Shown here: positions 19,211 through 30,200 of the stretch, one piece after another
Layout: each line of letters begins with the position of its first letter
Position numbering within the stretch: position 1 is the first letter of the stretch
NCBI GenBank assembly: GCA_021817325.1
Contig: JAKAVK010000007.1
Location: forward strand, 1-64,000
DNA length: 64,000 nucleotides
Source of the DNA: Microcaldota archaeon
GTDB lineage: Archaea; Micrarchaeota; Micrarchaeia; Micrarchaeales; CABMGC01
Direction: 5' to 3'
Program-made: the position numbers and the translations under genes
Notes under the pieces: model-generated
The model's input: only the letters and a program-made list of their open reading frames with translations
The model's database searches: none
What the model was told of the DNA's origin: nothing

Positions 19211-19600
19211 ATGTACGCATCAATGAAGGACATAAAGGTCGGTCGGTTCATACTAATAGATGGTATTCCATGCAGGGTAGTCAACCTGGAGTTCTCTGCT
19301 CCAGGGAAGCACGGGTCGGCCAAGGTCCGGGTCACCGCGATGGGTTTATTCGACAATTCGAAGAGGACGCTTCTCGCGCCAAGCCATGCGGATGTCGAGG
19401 TGCCGATAATAAACAAGAAGAAGGCGCAGGTGGTCTCGCTGACAGACACAAGCGCGCAGATGATGGACCTGGAGACGTATGATACTTACGAGGTGCCTGT
19501 GCCGGAAGACCTGAGGGCAGTCATCAAGGCAGGCTCAGAGGTGGAGATAATAGAGAGCATGGGCAAGCGGGCAATAGGCAGGGTAATAGGGCAGGGATAG
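19211..19600 (+). CDS. eif5A: Translation initiation factor aIF5A
   Basis: PGKHGSAKVRVTAMGLFD hypusination region; YEVPVPEDL. Confidence 0.96.
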   Translation: MYASMKDIKVGRFILIDGIPCRVVNLEFSAPGKHGSAKVRVTAMGLFDNSKRTLLAPSHADVEVPIINKKKAQVVSLTDTSAQMMDLETYDTYEVPVPEDLRAVIKAGSEVEIIESMGKRAIGRVIGQG

Positions 19601-19621
19601 AAGGGATAGGAAGGCGATTGA

Positions 19622-19948
19622 ATGGAATTAAGCATAAAGAACGACAGGGAGAACAAGCTGCTTGAGAGAAGGGAGATACGCGCCAGCGCAGTATACGATG
19701 GAAAGACACCCACCCGCGAAGAGATAAAGGAGTCAATATCAAAGAAGCTCAGCCTCAACCCCGAGCTGGTTGAGATAGTCAAGATAGACCAGATATACGG
19801 GCTGAAGTCGAGCGCAGTAACCGCCTACTGCTATACAAGCAAGGAGGCCCTGGAGCGGTACAAGAGGAAGAGGGGCGCCAAGAAGGAGGCAAAGCCCGCT
19901 GCTGCGCAGCCCAGCACCGCAGAGAAGAAGGAGAACAAGAAGCAATAA
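19622..19948 (+). CDS. rps24e: Ribosomal protein S24e
   Basis: NKLLERREIRASAVYDGKTPTREEIKESISKKLSLNPELVEIVKIDQIYG. Confidence 0.94.
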   Translation: MELSIKNDRENKLLERREIRASAVYDGKTPTREEIKESISKKLSLNPELVEIVKIDQIYGLKSSAVTAYCYTSKEALERYKRKRGAKKEAKPAAAQPSTAEKKENKKQ

Positions 19949-19969
19949 TATTAATAGAGGTCGATTTGA

Positions 19970-20119
19970 ATGGCAGATAAGCCCGCTGAGAAGAAGAAGG
20001 TTGCCGCTTACAAGCCAGTGTCCAAGTTCTGCATAAAGTGCGGGGCAAGGATGGCTGACCACAAGGACAGGTACGCCTGCGGAAAGTGCGGATACACGGA
20101 ATGGAAGCCGGGCAAGTAG
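19970..20119 (+). CDS. rps27ae: Ribosomal protein S27ae (49 aa, absent from ORF track)
   Basis: [49 protein letters not shown]: CxxC..CxxC, follows S24e as in other archaea. Confidence 0.93.
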   Translation: MADKPAEKKKVAAYKPVSKFCIKCGARMADHKDRYACGKCGYTEWKPGK

Positions 20120-20134
20120 GAGGGGCGAATTGCT

Positions 20135-20818
20135 TTGCCTGCGGCTGCTCCTGTGAGGAATGACCTGTTCCTAGACGCACTCAGCGTCTCTGTATTCTTC
20201 GCGATAATGCTGCTCGTGAACCTGCTCCTGGCAGCCGCGCCGCTTGTGCTCTATCTCCTAAAAAACATAAGTTACAATACATTCTATTTCATACTCAATT
20301 CCACCCTCTCGCTCTCTTTCATGCTGACCGTGCTCCTCTATCTCAAGCTGTACAGGAAGGTCGCGCTGCGCAGGATACCGCAGGTGCTCGGCCTGTCAAG
20401 AAGCTCAATTTCGCTGAGGCTTATAGTAGTCGGAGCGCTCCTCTTCTTCGTAGTCATCGCGCTTTCTGAGATAACAACGGTGTACAACTCCGTTTCAGGC
20501 GCACGCATAAGCAGCAACGTCGGCATAGTCTTCGGCTCCGCTCCCATCTGGGCCTACCTCTTCTCCTCATTCATCGCCCCGATAGACGAGGAGGTGCTCT
20601 TCAGGGCATTCCTTGTACCAAGGCTCGGCGTATTCATAAGCGCAGCTATCTTTGCAGTAGCGCACTACGGCTACAACTCAATCATAGAGGTGGTAGCCGC
20701 ATTCATATTCGGAATCATTGCAGGGTACATATTCAGGAACAGCAAGTCCCTCTATCCAAGCATCATAGCGCATGTGCTTGTGAACGCAACCACTCTGCTG
20801 CTCCCGCTGCTGTTGTGA
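20135..20818 (+). CDS. CPBP family intramembrane metalloprotease
   Basis: APIDEEVLFRAFLVPRL (EExxxR), FAVAHYGY, SIIAHVLVN, multi-TM. Confidence 0.88.
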   Translation: MPAAAPVRNDLFLDALSVSVFFAIMLLVNLLLAAAPLVLYLLKNISYNTFYFILNSTLSLSFMLTVLLYLKLYRKVALRRIPQVLGLSRSSISLRLIVVGALLFFVVIALSEITTVYNSVSGARISSNVGIVFGSAPIWAYLFSSFIAPIDEEVLFRAFLVPRLGVFISAAIFAVAHYGYNSIIEVVAAFIFGIIAGYIFRNSKSLYPSIIAHVLVNATTLLLPLLL

Positions 20819-20822
20819 GGCA

Positions 20823-21512
20823 ATGAAGCTCAAGGTCATAGTCGTAGAGCCCAAGTATCAGATAAACATAGGCTATATTGCCAGGGTCTCAATGAATTTC
20901 GGCGTCAAGCGGCTCTTCTTTGTCAGGCCAAGGGCGAAGCTGACCGGTGCAAAGGCGATAATGTACTCAAAGCATGCAAGTAGGCTGCTTGAGCATGCAA
21001 AGGTATACAGAAGCTTCGTAGACGCCATCAAAGACTGCGACATAGTCATAGGAACCACAGGCCTTAAGAGCAGGTCGAAGGCGAGCTTCAAGCGCATCTT
21101 CCTGATAGAGCAGGCCGCAAAGCGTGCAGCCGCCATGGGGAAGAGGAGATCCACCGTTGGCCTGCTGCTTGGCAGGGACGACACCGGCCTCACCGCAACG
21201 GAGATGGAGAAGTGCGACATGCTCGCCTACATAGGTACTGACCAGGGCTATCCTGTGCTCAACATCTCCCATGCTCTTGCGATAATGCTCTATGTAATGA
21301 AGAGGGAAGAATTCTCTGACATAAGCGAGGTGCAGGGGAGCAGGCCTGAGAGGAGGGAACAGGAGTACCTGTTCAGCCTCTTCGATGAGATGGTGGAAGG
21401 GAAGGGGAACATAAGGAACAAGAAGGCGGTCAGTAGCATCTTCAGGAGGATAATACAGAACTCACAGCCTAGCAGCCAGGAGCTGCATGCGCTCATAACC
21501 GCCTTAAAGTGA
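20823..21512 (+). CDS. SPOUT RNA methyltransferase (TrmJ/TrmH family)
   Basis: VVEPKYQINIGYIARVSMNFG, LLLGRDDTGLTATEMEKCD, PVLNISHALAIMLY. Confidence 0.92.
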   Translation: MKLKVIVVEPKYQINIGYIARVSMNFGVKRLFFVRPRAKLTGAKAIMYSKHASRLLEHAKVYRSFVDAIKDCDIVIGTTGLKSRSKASFKRIFLIEQAAKRAAAMGKRRSTVGLLLGRDDTGLTATEMEKCDMLAYIGTDQGYPVLNISHALAIMLYVMKREEFSDISEVQGSRPERREQEYLFSLFDEMVEGKGNIRNKKAVSSIFRRIIQNSQPSSQELHALITALK

Positions 21513-21777
21513 CCGTGAGCAGTGAGCATGCCAGAGGTCGGCTCATCACAAGTCACCTGCACGATGCTGTAGCCTGCAACTCCCTGCCCGCCTTGGCGGG
21601 CATTTATCCTAGGCGTCACCGGCTTGCTATTCGGGAATGACGTTATCCCCAATGGAGACGTGCCCTATTCCGGGGTCTTTAAATTTGGCCACGAGCATGA
21701 AGCGCCATGCCAATCAATCACCGTTTCTCAAAACAGATAGCGCAGCAGGGCATGGCTAACCCTAACTGAATCAATAA

Positions 21778-21795
21778 GGTGCAGATAGCTGCACC
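21778..21795 (-). terminator. Hairpin GGTGCAG-ATAG-CTGCACC downstream of sepF
   Basis: Perfect 7-bp stem, 19 nt past the sepF stop on the minus strand. Confidence 0.3.
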
Positions 21796-21813
21796 GCAAA
21801 AATAAGTAACTGA

Positions 21814-22191
21814 TTACTTGCCCTGCTTCTTTCTCTTGACTATCTTTACCTTTGAAGGCGTGACAAGCACCCTGTTTGCATCGATCTGACCTATGTCGCC
21901 GTTGATCTTCTCAACGTATCTCTTAAGTTCGGCAACGACATTGCTCCTTGTAGTCGGCCTCTTGTTCAGCTCTGCCATGTCAAGCAGCAGGATGTTCTTC
22001 TTTGCCAGTTCATCCTCAACAGGCTTGATGTCATCCTCGCTCACTATGGAGACAGGCTTGACGTACATATCAGCAGGCTCGTGGAGCAAGTCCACGTCCT
22101 CCATCTCAACGGAGTTCATGTAGTCCTCTACACTTATCTCCTTTTCACCACCAGAACCAAAAGCTTGACCAAGCTTACCGAAAACTCCCAT
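21814..22191 (-). CDS. sepF: SepF, FtsZ membrane anchor
   Basis: Start reset to MGVFGKLGQAFGSGG (membrane-targeting-like helix); YVKPVSIVSEDDIKPVEDELAKKNILLLDMAEL...LKRYVEKINGDIGQIDANRVLVTPSKV. Confidence 0.88.
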   Translation of the reverse strand: MGVFGKLGQAFGSGGEKEISVEDYMNSVEMEDVDLLHEPADMYVKPVSIVSEDDIKPVEDELAKKNILLLDMAELNKRPTTRSNVVAELKRYVEKINGDIGQIDANRVLVTPSKVKIVKRKKQGK

Positions 22192-22308
22192 GTTTTTCAC
22201 CAATCGCCTTTTATACCTAAATGTCACTAGACATATTAAATGGTTGTTTTTATAATACTTTCTATCGGCAAGTTTTATATCTCTTAACGAATAAACATCG
22301 GTAGTTTC

Positions 22309-23328
22309 ATGGGATTGATAAACTCTCTTCTGACAATATTCATACTAATAATAGTGGTGGTCCTGCTCTACCCATACATTTTGCAGGCGCTGAGCTCGCT
22401 GCCCAGCGCGAACCAGTCTGGCCTCCAGCTTACCAACTACGCGCAGCCTCCAACCTACGCTCCAAGCAACGCCACTGTCGCGTACGCCCTGCAGCTCATA
22501 AACAATGACAGGAATGCGTTCGGCGTGGCAAATGTGACCGTATCCAACATAACCTCAGCCCAGCAGCACGCAGACAGCATGCTCAGGTATGGCTACTTCA
22601 GCCACTGGGATATCTACGGGATGAAGCCGTACATGCGCTATACGCTGGTCGGCGGCAGAGGCGCAGTCGATGAGAACATAGGCTACGTCTACAGGAGCAA
22701 CGGCATAAACGTGACGCAGACACTGCAGCAGATAGAGCACAACTTCGTATACAACGATGCGAAGTGCTGCAACAACGGTCATCGCGACAACATACTCGAC
22801 CCGATGCACACGCAGGTGAGCATAGGCATAGCGTACAATGCAACCACTCTCTACTTCGTGGAGGACTTCATCAACAACTACATAAACTGGCAGTCGGGCA
22901 CACCAGCCGTCACCCAGAACGCAGACGTCTCCCTGAGCGGTGTGCTTGCGCCTGGCTACAACATCTCATCTGTAGAGATTGTTTACGACACTCCGGTGCG
23001 CAATCTCACAACGGCACAACTGGCACGCTCTCCGTATAACAGCTCCTACTCATTTGGCCAGACTGTCGGAGGGGTCGGCTACAGTCAGAATGGCCGCGTA
23101 TTCTACTACCAGAACCTGACAACGATAAACGCGACAGTGTACTCGATCCAGGCAAACCGTTTCGACATACGCTTCGGCCTATCCGGGCTCATACACACGT
23201 ACGGGGCCGGGGAGTACACCGTAGTAGTATGGCTGGCAGGCTCTTCAAAGTCAAGCAGCTTCGTAGGATCAACATACACTGTCTTTGTGAATGGCAACGG
23301 GCAGGCATATGTCCCGTCCAGCGTATGA
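22309..23328 (+). CDS. Exported/anchored CAP (SCP-like) domain protein
   Basis: N-terminal TM; LQLINNDRNAFG, AQQHADSMLRYGYFSHWD, ENIGYV, GHRDNILDPMHTQVSIGIAYN. Confidence 0.85.
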   Translation: MGLINSLLTIFILIIVVVLLYPYILQALSSLPSANQSGLQLTNYAQPPTYAPSNATVAYALQLINNDRNAFGVANVTVSNITSAQQHADSMLRYGYFSHWDIYGMKPYMRYTLVGGRGAVDENIGYVYRSNGINVTQTLQQIEHNFVYNDAKCCNNGHRDNILDPMHTQVSIGIAYNATTLYFVEDFINNYINWQSGTPAVTQNADVSLSGVLAPGYNISSVEIVYDTPVRNLTTAQLARSPYNSSYSFGQTVGGVGYSQNGRVFYYQNLTTINATVYSIQANRFDIRFGLSGLIHTYGAGEYTVVVWLAGSSKSSSFVGSTYTVFVNGNGQAYVPSSV

Positions 23329-23356
23329 TCCGACGCACCGCGCAGCCGCTGCAGGC

Positions 23357-25471
23357 TCACTTCACCTGGTCCAATATCCTGCCTGCAATCTCCTTGCCAA
23401 AGAGCGTCTCCACCTTCGCCGCGCAGTCCTCCCTCCTGAGGTCGGCAACGCTCCTTATGCCATTGTCGTACATCAGCCTTGCCCTTACGCGTCCGACCTG
23501 CTCAAGGCGCACTAGGTCTGCCAGCTCCTTCTTTATCCCGTATTTGAGCCTGACCCTGAGCTCAAGTAGCCTTGCGGTGCTCACCCTGATAAGCTTTCCA
23601 AGCTCGGTGCTCGAGTAGAGCAGCCAGTCTGCATTGGTTATCTTGGCGAAGAGCGCCCCTGGCGTGGTCGAGTAGTCCTTGGTTATCTCGCGCTCCCCCT
23701 TCTCCTCTATCCAGTCGTTTAGCATCATGGCTGTGGACATCGGCTTGAGGGGATCGTAGTACATGAGGTCCTGCGATTCATAGTTTACGTCACTGTTTGC
23801 CAGTAGGTACTGGTAGCGCATGAAAGCGACCCCTGCCTCCTTAGCTGCCCTCACATACGGCCTCATCTCTATTGTATTGCATATCACGAAGAGGTTTCCA
23901 AGCTCATCGCGCTCCCTGTGCAGCGAGTCTATTATCCACTTGGCTGAGAGCGGGTCGATGTAGAGTTCGCTCACCCTCCGGCCTATCCTGGTTGCATCGT
24001 AGACGCTGCCCTTCCTCTCAACAAAACCCCACTGCGCCAGCTCGTCAAGCACCTCTGCAGTTATGCCCTTCAACTCTCCTATGTTGGAGTACTGGTATCC
24101 GTAGAGCGTCTCGCTCATGAAGTTGTTGATCGATTCCTCAGTCGTAAGGAAGCGCGTCGATATGAACGCGAGCACATGGGTCCTGAGCACCGGCATGACG
24201 CCCAGCTTCGATTCTACGGGTTCGAGCTCCCCGTTCATGTATCTGTTGTACAGTTCGCCTATCTCGCTCTTAGACCTGGCGATGAGCAGCGCCCTGCCCT
24301 CCTTATCGTACTTTGGCCTTCCGGCTCTTCCAAAGAGCTGTGTTACCTCATTTACGCTGAGACGCTCCGAACCCTCCCCCTGCCTGTACCTGCTGGTGTC
24401 CCTGACGAGCACAGTATGCGCGGGAAGGTTTACGCCCAGTCCCAGCGTCGTAGTAGAGCATATTGCCTTAAGGTACCCCCTCCTGAAAGCCTCCTCAACA
24501 GCATGCCTCTGTGCATTCACAAGGCCGCTGTGGTGAAATGCTGTTCCCTTCTCAACAAGCCTCGCCAGCTTCTCGCACTGCGACGTGGGCTTTCCAAGCG
24601 CGCCGAGTATCGCCGCGCTAGCCTCCTGCAGCCCTATTCTTTCCTCGGCGGTCAGGTACCTTTCCACGCTTGCGCTAAGCCTCTCAGCGCCTGCCTCGGT
24701 GTTCTTCTTCGTGCTGTAGAAGACCAGTATCTGCTTCTTCCTCTCAAGCGTGTCCTCCGCAATCCTTATCTCAGGTATCTTGCTGCTGCCGTGCAGCTCC
24801 TCTTCCTCCTGCTCATAGTGTGCGGTGCCGTCGAATGCAATCCCCTTCTTCAGCTGCACCGGCCTATAGTCGCTCTCGACAAGTACCGCGCCAAGCCACT
24901 GGGCGATCTCCTTCGCGTTTCCTACTGTCGCGCTCAGCGCGACTATCTGCGCGTTCTTGCACATCCTCTTGAGCCTCGTGATCAGTATCTCAAGAGTGGG
25001 TCCCCTTCCGTTGTCGTCCAGCATGTGCACCTCATCAAAGATTATGCATCCGACGTCATCCAGCCAGCCAACGCCATGCCTTATCAGGCTGTCCAACTTC
25101 TCCGTGGAGGCCAGTATTATGTCGTATCCTGCCAGCCAGTCGTCGAGGGAATCGAGCTCCCCTATCGACATCGCTACCTTCAGATAAGGGTAGGTGCCCT
25201 TGAAGTCTGTGTGCTTCTCGCTGACAAGCGCGCGCATAGGAGCTACGTAAACCGCCTTCTTCCTGTCCCACAGCACGCTCTTTATCATCGGCATCTCAGC
25301 AATCAGTGTCTTGCCGCTGGCGGTTGGCGCCGCTATGACAAAATTCTTTCCAGAGAGCAGACCCTCCTTCACGGCAAGCTCCTGCGGCGGCGTCAGCGTA
25401 CTTATATTGCGCGAACTTATCGATTCGATAGCCTCCTTTGGCAATTTTCCGTCTAGGTCGCCGATTTCCAC
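23357..25471 (-). CDS. hel308: Hel308-type DNA helicase
   Basis: IAAPTASGKTLIAEM, DEVHMLDD, FHHSGLVNAQR, QLFGRAGRPKYD. Confidence 0.95.
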   Translation of the reverse strand: MEIGDLDGKLPKEAIESISSRNISTLTPPQELAVKEGLLSGKNFVIAAPTASGKTLIAEMPMIKSVLWDRKKAVYVAPMRALVSEKHTDFKGTYPYLKVAMSIGELDSLDDWLAGYDIILASTEKLDSLIRHGVGWLDDVGCIIFDEVHMLDDNGRGPTLEILITRLKRMCKNAQIVALSATVGNAKEIAQWLGAVLVESDYRPVQLKKGIAFDGTAHYEQEEEELHGSSKIPEIRIAEDTLERKKQILVFYSTKKNTEAGAERLSASVERYLTAEERIGLQEASAAILGALGKPTSQCEKLARLVEKGTAFHHSGLVNAQRHAVEEAFRRGYLKAICSTTTLGLGVNLPAHTVLVRDTSRYRQGEGSERLSVNEVTQLFGRAGRPKYDKEGRALLIARSKSEIGELYNRYMNGELEPVESKLGVMPVLRTHVLAFISTRFLTTEESINNFMSETLYGYQYSNIGELKGITAEVLDELAQWGFVERKGSVYDATRIGRRVSELYIDPLSAKWIIDSLHRERDELGNLFVICNTIEMRPYVRAAKEAGVAFMRYQYLLANSDVNYESQDLMYYDPLKPMSTAMMLNDWIEEKGEREITKDYSTTPGALFAKITNADWLLYSSTELGKLIRVSTARLLELRVRLKYGIKKELADLVRLEQVGRVRARLMYDNGIRSVADLRREDCAAKVETLFGKEIAGRILDQVK

Positions 25472-25666
25472 AGAACCATCGCAAGCAAATCTTTACGTCG
25501 TAAAATTAATCGCATTTACTATCGCCGTAAATGATCAACTATATCTGTGGTCAATCTTATATTAATGAATAAGCATCAAAAACATATATTTAAATAGTAA
25601 TCCTTACAGTAATAATTTAAAATTTAAGTAAAGGCGAAAAAGCAATACCAAAGGGAAAGAACCAAG

Positions 25667-26125
25667 ATGGGAGACCTTTCGAAACAGAAGAGCGTAGTCC
25701 AGCAATTGGGCCGCTTACCAAAGGAACAAGGGCCAGTTGTCATTCCGGGGGGAATCGCGGATGACGCTGAGAGTAGGATCATAGGGATGCATGTTTTTGG
25801 TAATCTTTACGACCTAGATCCGAAGGTAATCAACGACAAGGAGTTGTTGACGAAGACAGTCCTCGACGCAATAAAGATAGCGAACATGACACTGGTTGAG
25901 CACAGGTCATGGGGATTCGGCGGCAAGAAGGGAGGCATATCCGTCATGGCCCTGATAACCGAGAGCCATGTGGTGCTCCACACCTGGAACGAGTACAGGT
26001 ATGCCACCCTGGACATATACACATGCGGGACCACGTCAAACCCAAATGCGGCGTTCGATCACATCGTTTCAGTATTGAAGCCCAAGAGACACAAGAAGTA
26101 TTTTGCCGACAGATCGAGCAACTGA
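25667..26125 (+). CDS. speD: S-adenosylmethionine decarboxylase family (SpeD-like), pyruvoyl enzyme
   Basis: [28 protein letters not shown] processing site region. Confidence 0.92.
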   Translation: MGDLSKQKSVVQQLGRLPKEQGPVVIPGGIADDAESRIIGMHVFGNLYDLDPKVINDKELLTKTVLDAIKIANMTLVEHRSWGFGGKKGGISVMALITESHVVLHTWNEYRYATLDIYTCGTTSNPNAAFDHIVSVLKPKRHKKYFADRSSN

Positions 26126-26223
26126 GCATTGCGCTGCCAGGAATATACAACTGCTTAGCGCAAGCGCTGCGGCGCAATGGCCGCCGTGTCCTCAATGCGC
26201 TACTCTGCCCTGGCATATTATGG

Positions 26224-27240
26224 TCAGTGCAGGATAGTCTGGTTGCAGCCTGCAGGTTCTGCTATCTGGCCGCTTATTATCAGCTTTAGGTAGCCCAGGT
26301 ATGGCACGCTGGCAACTCTGTATCCTACAATGCTGCTTTGGCTTGGCGGATAATTGGCAAACTGCATGTCCAATCCCTGGTTATTGTCCCCCTTAGTGAG
26401 CAGGTAGTATGTTCCGCCTGCGTCTATCGCTGCTACCACCCTGTGTATTATGTCACCGCTGAACGTGTCCTCCGCATTTGTCCTGTAGATAATTATCGGA
26501 TTGGAGTAGCTCTCATTGATTGAGACATTTGCTATCTGTATTGCGGTAGTGTACACTATTCCGTACTCGCTGCCATCCACTGCGACGTTGCCCGTGGTAT
26601 AACTATACCTTATGAGGTTGCTCTGCTGCGTGGCGTTATTCACCATACAGTGGCCGTAGTTGTACGGTTGGTCTGCATAAGAGTACTCGATTATGCACTT
26701 GGTGTTGTAAAGGCCTACCGAGTAAGCCACATTGTGCGGTATTACTCCGTTGGGGAGTATCTGCGCCGGGTCGTTGTTCACGTATGGATAATACGCAAGG
26801 AACTCGTTGTGCATGTTGCTGAGCATCGAGCTGTAGGCGGCTGCACTCACGTTGACTATAGGCACATTGTTGGTTCTTAGGAACGAGGACATGTTTGGTA
26901 TGCCATGCAGCAGCACCACATCGCCCCTCTGCAGCTGCGGCAGCATGCTGCAGCTGGTAACCACGTCGAGCGGCGCCGTTGTCTGCATCGCCACTGCAAG
27001 CACCACCCAGAACACCGCCACCACCGCAAGTGCTATGCCTACGTCAATTAGGCTCTTCTTCCATCCCTCATTCCTTATACTGTCCCTTAACTCGATGTAC
27101 AGGATGGCTATTATTGCAAAGAAGACTAGCAGCCCTATTGCTATGTTATTTGTTACTGCGTAAAGGACCACCGAAATTACAAGCAGGGGATATAGGATCA
27201 ACAGGAGTCTCTCTGGTTTCCTCTTCCTTCTAGATGTCAA
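26224..27240 (-). CDS. Signal peptidase I (S26B-like), with insertion
   Basis: DVVTSCSMLPQLQRGDVVLLHG, GDIIHRVVAAI, YYLLTKGDNNQGLD; four TMs. Confidence 0.8.
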   Translation of the reverse strand: MTSRRKRKPERLLLILYPLLVISVVLYAVTNNIAIGLLVFFAIIAILYIELRDSIRNEGWKKSLIDVGIALAVVAVFWVVLAVAMQTTAPLDVVTSCSMLPQLQRGDVVLLHGIPNMSSFLRTNNVPIVNVSAAAYSSMLSNMHNEFLAYYPYVNNDPAQILPNGVIPHNVAYSVGLYNTKCIIEYSYADQPYNYGHCMVNNATQQSNLIRYSYTTGNVAVDGSEYGIVYTTAIQIANVSINESYSNPIIIYRTNAEDTFSGDIIHRVVAAIDAGGTYYLLTKGDNNQGLDMQFANYPPSQSSIVGYRVASVPYLGYLKLIISGQIAEPAGCNQTILH

Positions 27241-27271
27241 TAATACACCACTAAACTATTGCCAGCGAATG

Positions 27272-30200
27272 TTATTTATTGCTGCCCCTGCCCCTCCGTG
27301 AAACCTGGGAAGCCCGCTCATTGCTGCTGGCCACCGCACTCGCCTCGCTAGATGCCTGCACCTTCTGCGGTGCGATTCCGCTGCCCGCGTCTACCTGCCC
27401 TGTGGCCCCACTGCCCTGGCTTGCGATTAGCTGTCCCTTTACCATGCTGGCAACCTCCAGGCCCAGCGCCTTTGATTCCTCGTTTGTCATCACCACCCCG
27501 ATTGCGGTGTCCGCATTGACTATCAGCGAGTCGTTGTGGCTGACCACTATGAACTGCGCATCAGAGCTCATCTGCTTTATCAGCAGCGAGAGCTTCTTCG
27601 AGTTCTCCTTGTCGAGCGCCGAATCCACCTCGTCAAAGACGTAGAGCGCTGAGGGCTTGCACAGGTGTATGGCGAGCAGCAGCATTAGGGAGATGAGGGA
27701 TTTCTGGCCGCCCGACATGGAGTTGAGCACCTTCTCCCCCTTCTCGTTCTTTATCCTTATCTCAAGGCCGCTGTTGAACGGGTCTGTTGGCGCGTTTAGC
27801 TCTATCGATGCCTTGCCCTCGAATACGTAGTTGAAGAGCTTGGAGAAGTTCTTATTCACATCGTTGAATGTATTCATGAAGATCTGAAGCTTCTTTGAAT
27901 CTATCTCGTCTATCATCCTAAGTATCGCCTGCTTTTCAACCTCAAGGGTGTTGGCACGCGACTCGGCCTCATCAACGCTCTTCTTTCTCTCCTCATACAG
28001 CTCCGGCGCCTTGAGGTTGACATTGCCCAGCTCCGCAAGCTTAGAGCCCAGCACCACGACCTCCTTCTCCATCGACTCGAGGCTCTCCTTGATCGGCTCT
28101 GCATCCTGCCCATAAGCGGCAAGCTCAGCGACTATGTCGTTGAGCCTGACCTCAGTCTGGCTCCTGCTCATCTTCAGCTCGTTAAGGTCTCTCTCGATGT
28201 TGCTCTGCTGAACTCCAAGCGCGCCGTTCTCCTGGCCAAGCTTTGAGAGCTCTACGTCTATGGCGTTGAGCCTCTCATATGCCTTCTTGTTGGACTCGCT
28301 GCTCCTGCTCATCTCCTTCTCGATCTCTGACTTCTGCTTAGCAAGCTGCGCCAGTTTCCTCTCCATCTCCTTTACCGCCGAAACCGTCTTCCTGTTCAGT
28401 TCCTTTCTCTGCGAGATCTGGGCATCCAGCTCCTTCTTCCTCTTCTCGAGCAGCTGGTACTCTGTTCTTGCTTCGGCATTCCTGACCTTCAGCACATCCA
28501 ATTGCGCCCTGATCCTCTCTATACGCTCCTTCTCGGCCTTTGACATCCCGTGCCTTGCAACCTCCTTTGACGACTCGATCGCCTTGTTATAAGCGGCGCG
28601 CAGCCTCTCCTTCGCATCCTTGAGCCCGCTCTCCACCTGTTCTCTGCGGGCAAGCAGTCCGTCGAGCCTCTTGTTGGCGCCGGCTGCCCTCCCTTCGGCG
28701 TCACTTAGTTTTGCGGTTATCTCCTTTATGGATGCTGCATACTTGCCGGCTACGGCCTCCGATTCGGTTATCTCGCTCTCGTAGCCACGCGCTCGCATCT
28801 CCAGCGAAGCCTGCTCCTTCCTCGCGCTGAATATGCGCGCCTGCAGCGTCTCTGTCCCCTTCTTCAGCGCATCCCTCTGCTCTTCAAGACTCTTTATCTG
28901 ATTCTCAAGGAAGCCAAGCGAGATCCTCTTTTTTACGGATCCGCCAGATACTATTCCCGACTGCTCGACAAGGTCGCCTGACAGGGTGGCATACCTGTGC
29001 TTTCCCACGCCGTAACTCTTTGCCTGTGCTATGTCCTTGACTATGTATGAGTTGTTGAATATGTACTGGAAAACCCTCCTGAACCTGGGTTCAAAGTCTA
29101 TCACGTCAATGACAGGGGAGATTCCCCGCTCCTTTGCGAATTCCTCTGCAACGTTCACCTCTTTTATCGGTATGAAGGTGGCCCTCCCGAGGTTGTTGCT
29201 TTTAAGGTAGGTGATTATCTTGTTTGCGGTGTCCACAGAGTCAACCACGAAGTACTCGAACCTGCTGCCTGCGGCGGCCTCTACAGCATACAGGAACCGC
29301 TCGTCATACTTGCAGAGCTGCGAGGCCTTTCCGTAGAAGCCGTCCTTGTCGCCAAATCTGGAGCCTATCTTATCGAGCAGGCCTCCCTCGCGCGACTGTG
29401 TCACGGCCCACTGCTCCCTTAGCGAGAGTACCTTGGAATTTATGCTCTCGAGCTCCCTGCCCATCCTGTGCAGCTGCGCCTCATTGGTCCTTATATCGGC
29501 CCCGCATCCGTCTGCGCTTGAGTTAACCTCGGCCATTCCCTGCCTCTTGCGCTGGACGTCGCCCATCTTCTCCTTCAGCATCTCAGTGTACCGTTCCAGC
29601 TCCCTTTTGTACTCCTCGCACTGCGGCACAAGCGATGCCACTTCAGTATTGGCTTGCGAGATGCTGGCCTGGACCTGCGAAAACTCCGCCTCAAGCCTCT
29701 GTATCGTGGCGTTCAGCGCGGCTATGTCCTTCTCCGAGTTGTCAGTCTCCACCTGCGCAGCCGCTTCGCCGCCAACCTGCTTTGTCAGCTCGACAATGCC
29801 CTTTGTCGTCTCCTCTACAATGTCCTTGTCAGAAAGCATCGTGGCTCCTAGCCTGTCAAGCTCAACGTTAGAATCAGCAACGAACTTGCCGAACTCATCG
29901 ATCGCATTCCTGCCGCCGCTCAATTCAGCCTCGGTGGTTGCGTACTCCTTGCTTGCCGCCTCAAGCCTGGCATTCATCTCCCCAGCGTTTGCGGTGTGGC
30001 TGCCTAGCTCCTTTGTAAGCGCCTGCCTCTCAGAGTTGAATTCGGCCATCCTGCTGCCAAGGTCCGCGATCTTTGCCGCAAGCGCGTTCTTCTTAGAATC
30101 AACTATCGCCATCTTCTTGGTGTATTCGTCAAGCGAATCTGCCAGGGACGCCTTCCTTGAGGCAAGCACGCTGTACCTGAGCAGCCTAAGCCTATCGTTC

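Noticed and set aside
24176-25456. 426-aa plus-strand ORF opposite hel308
   Set aside because: Shadow ORF of a strongly supported helicase gene; product is Leu/Arg/His/Cys-rich and motif-free
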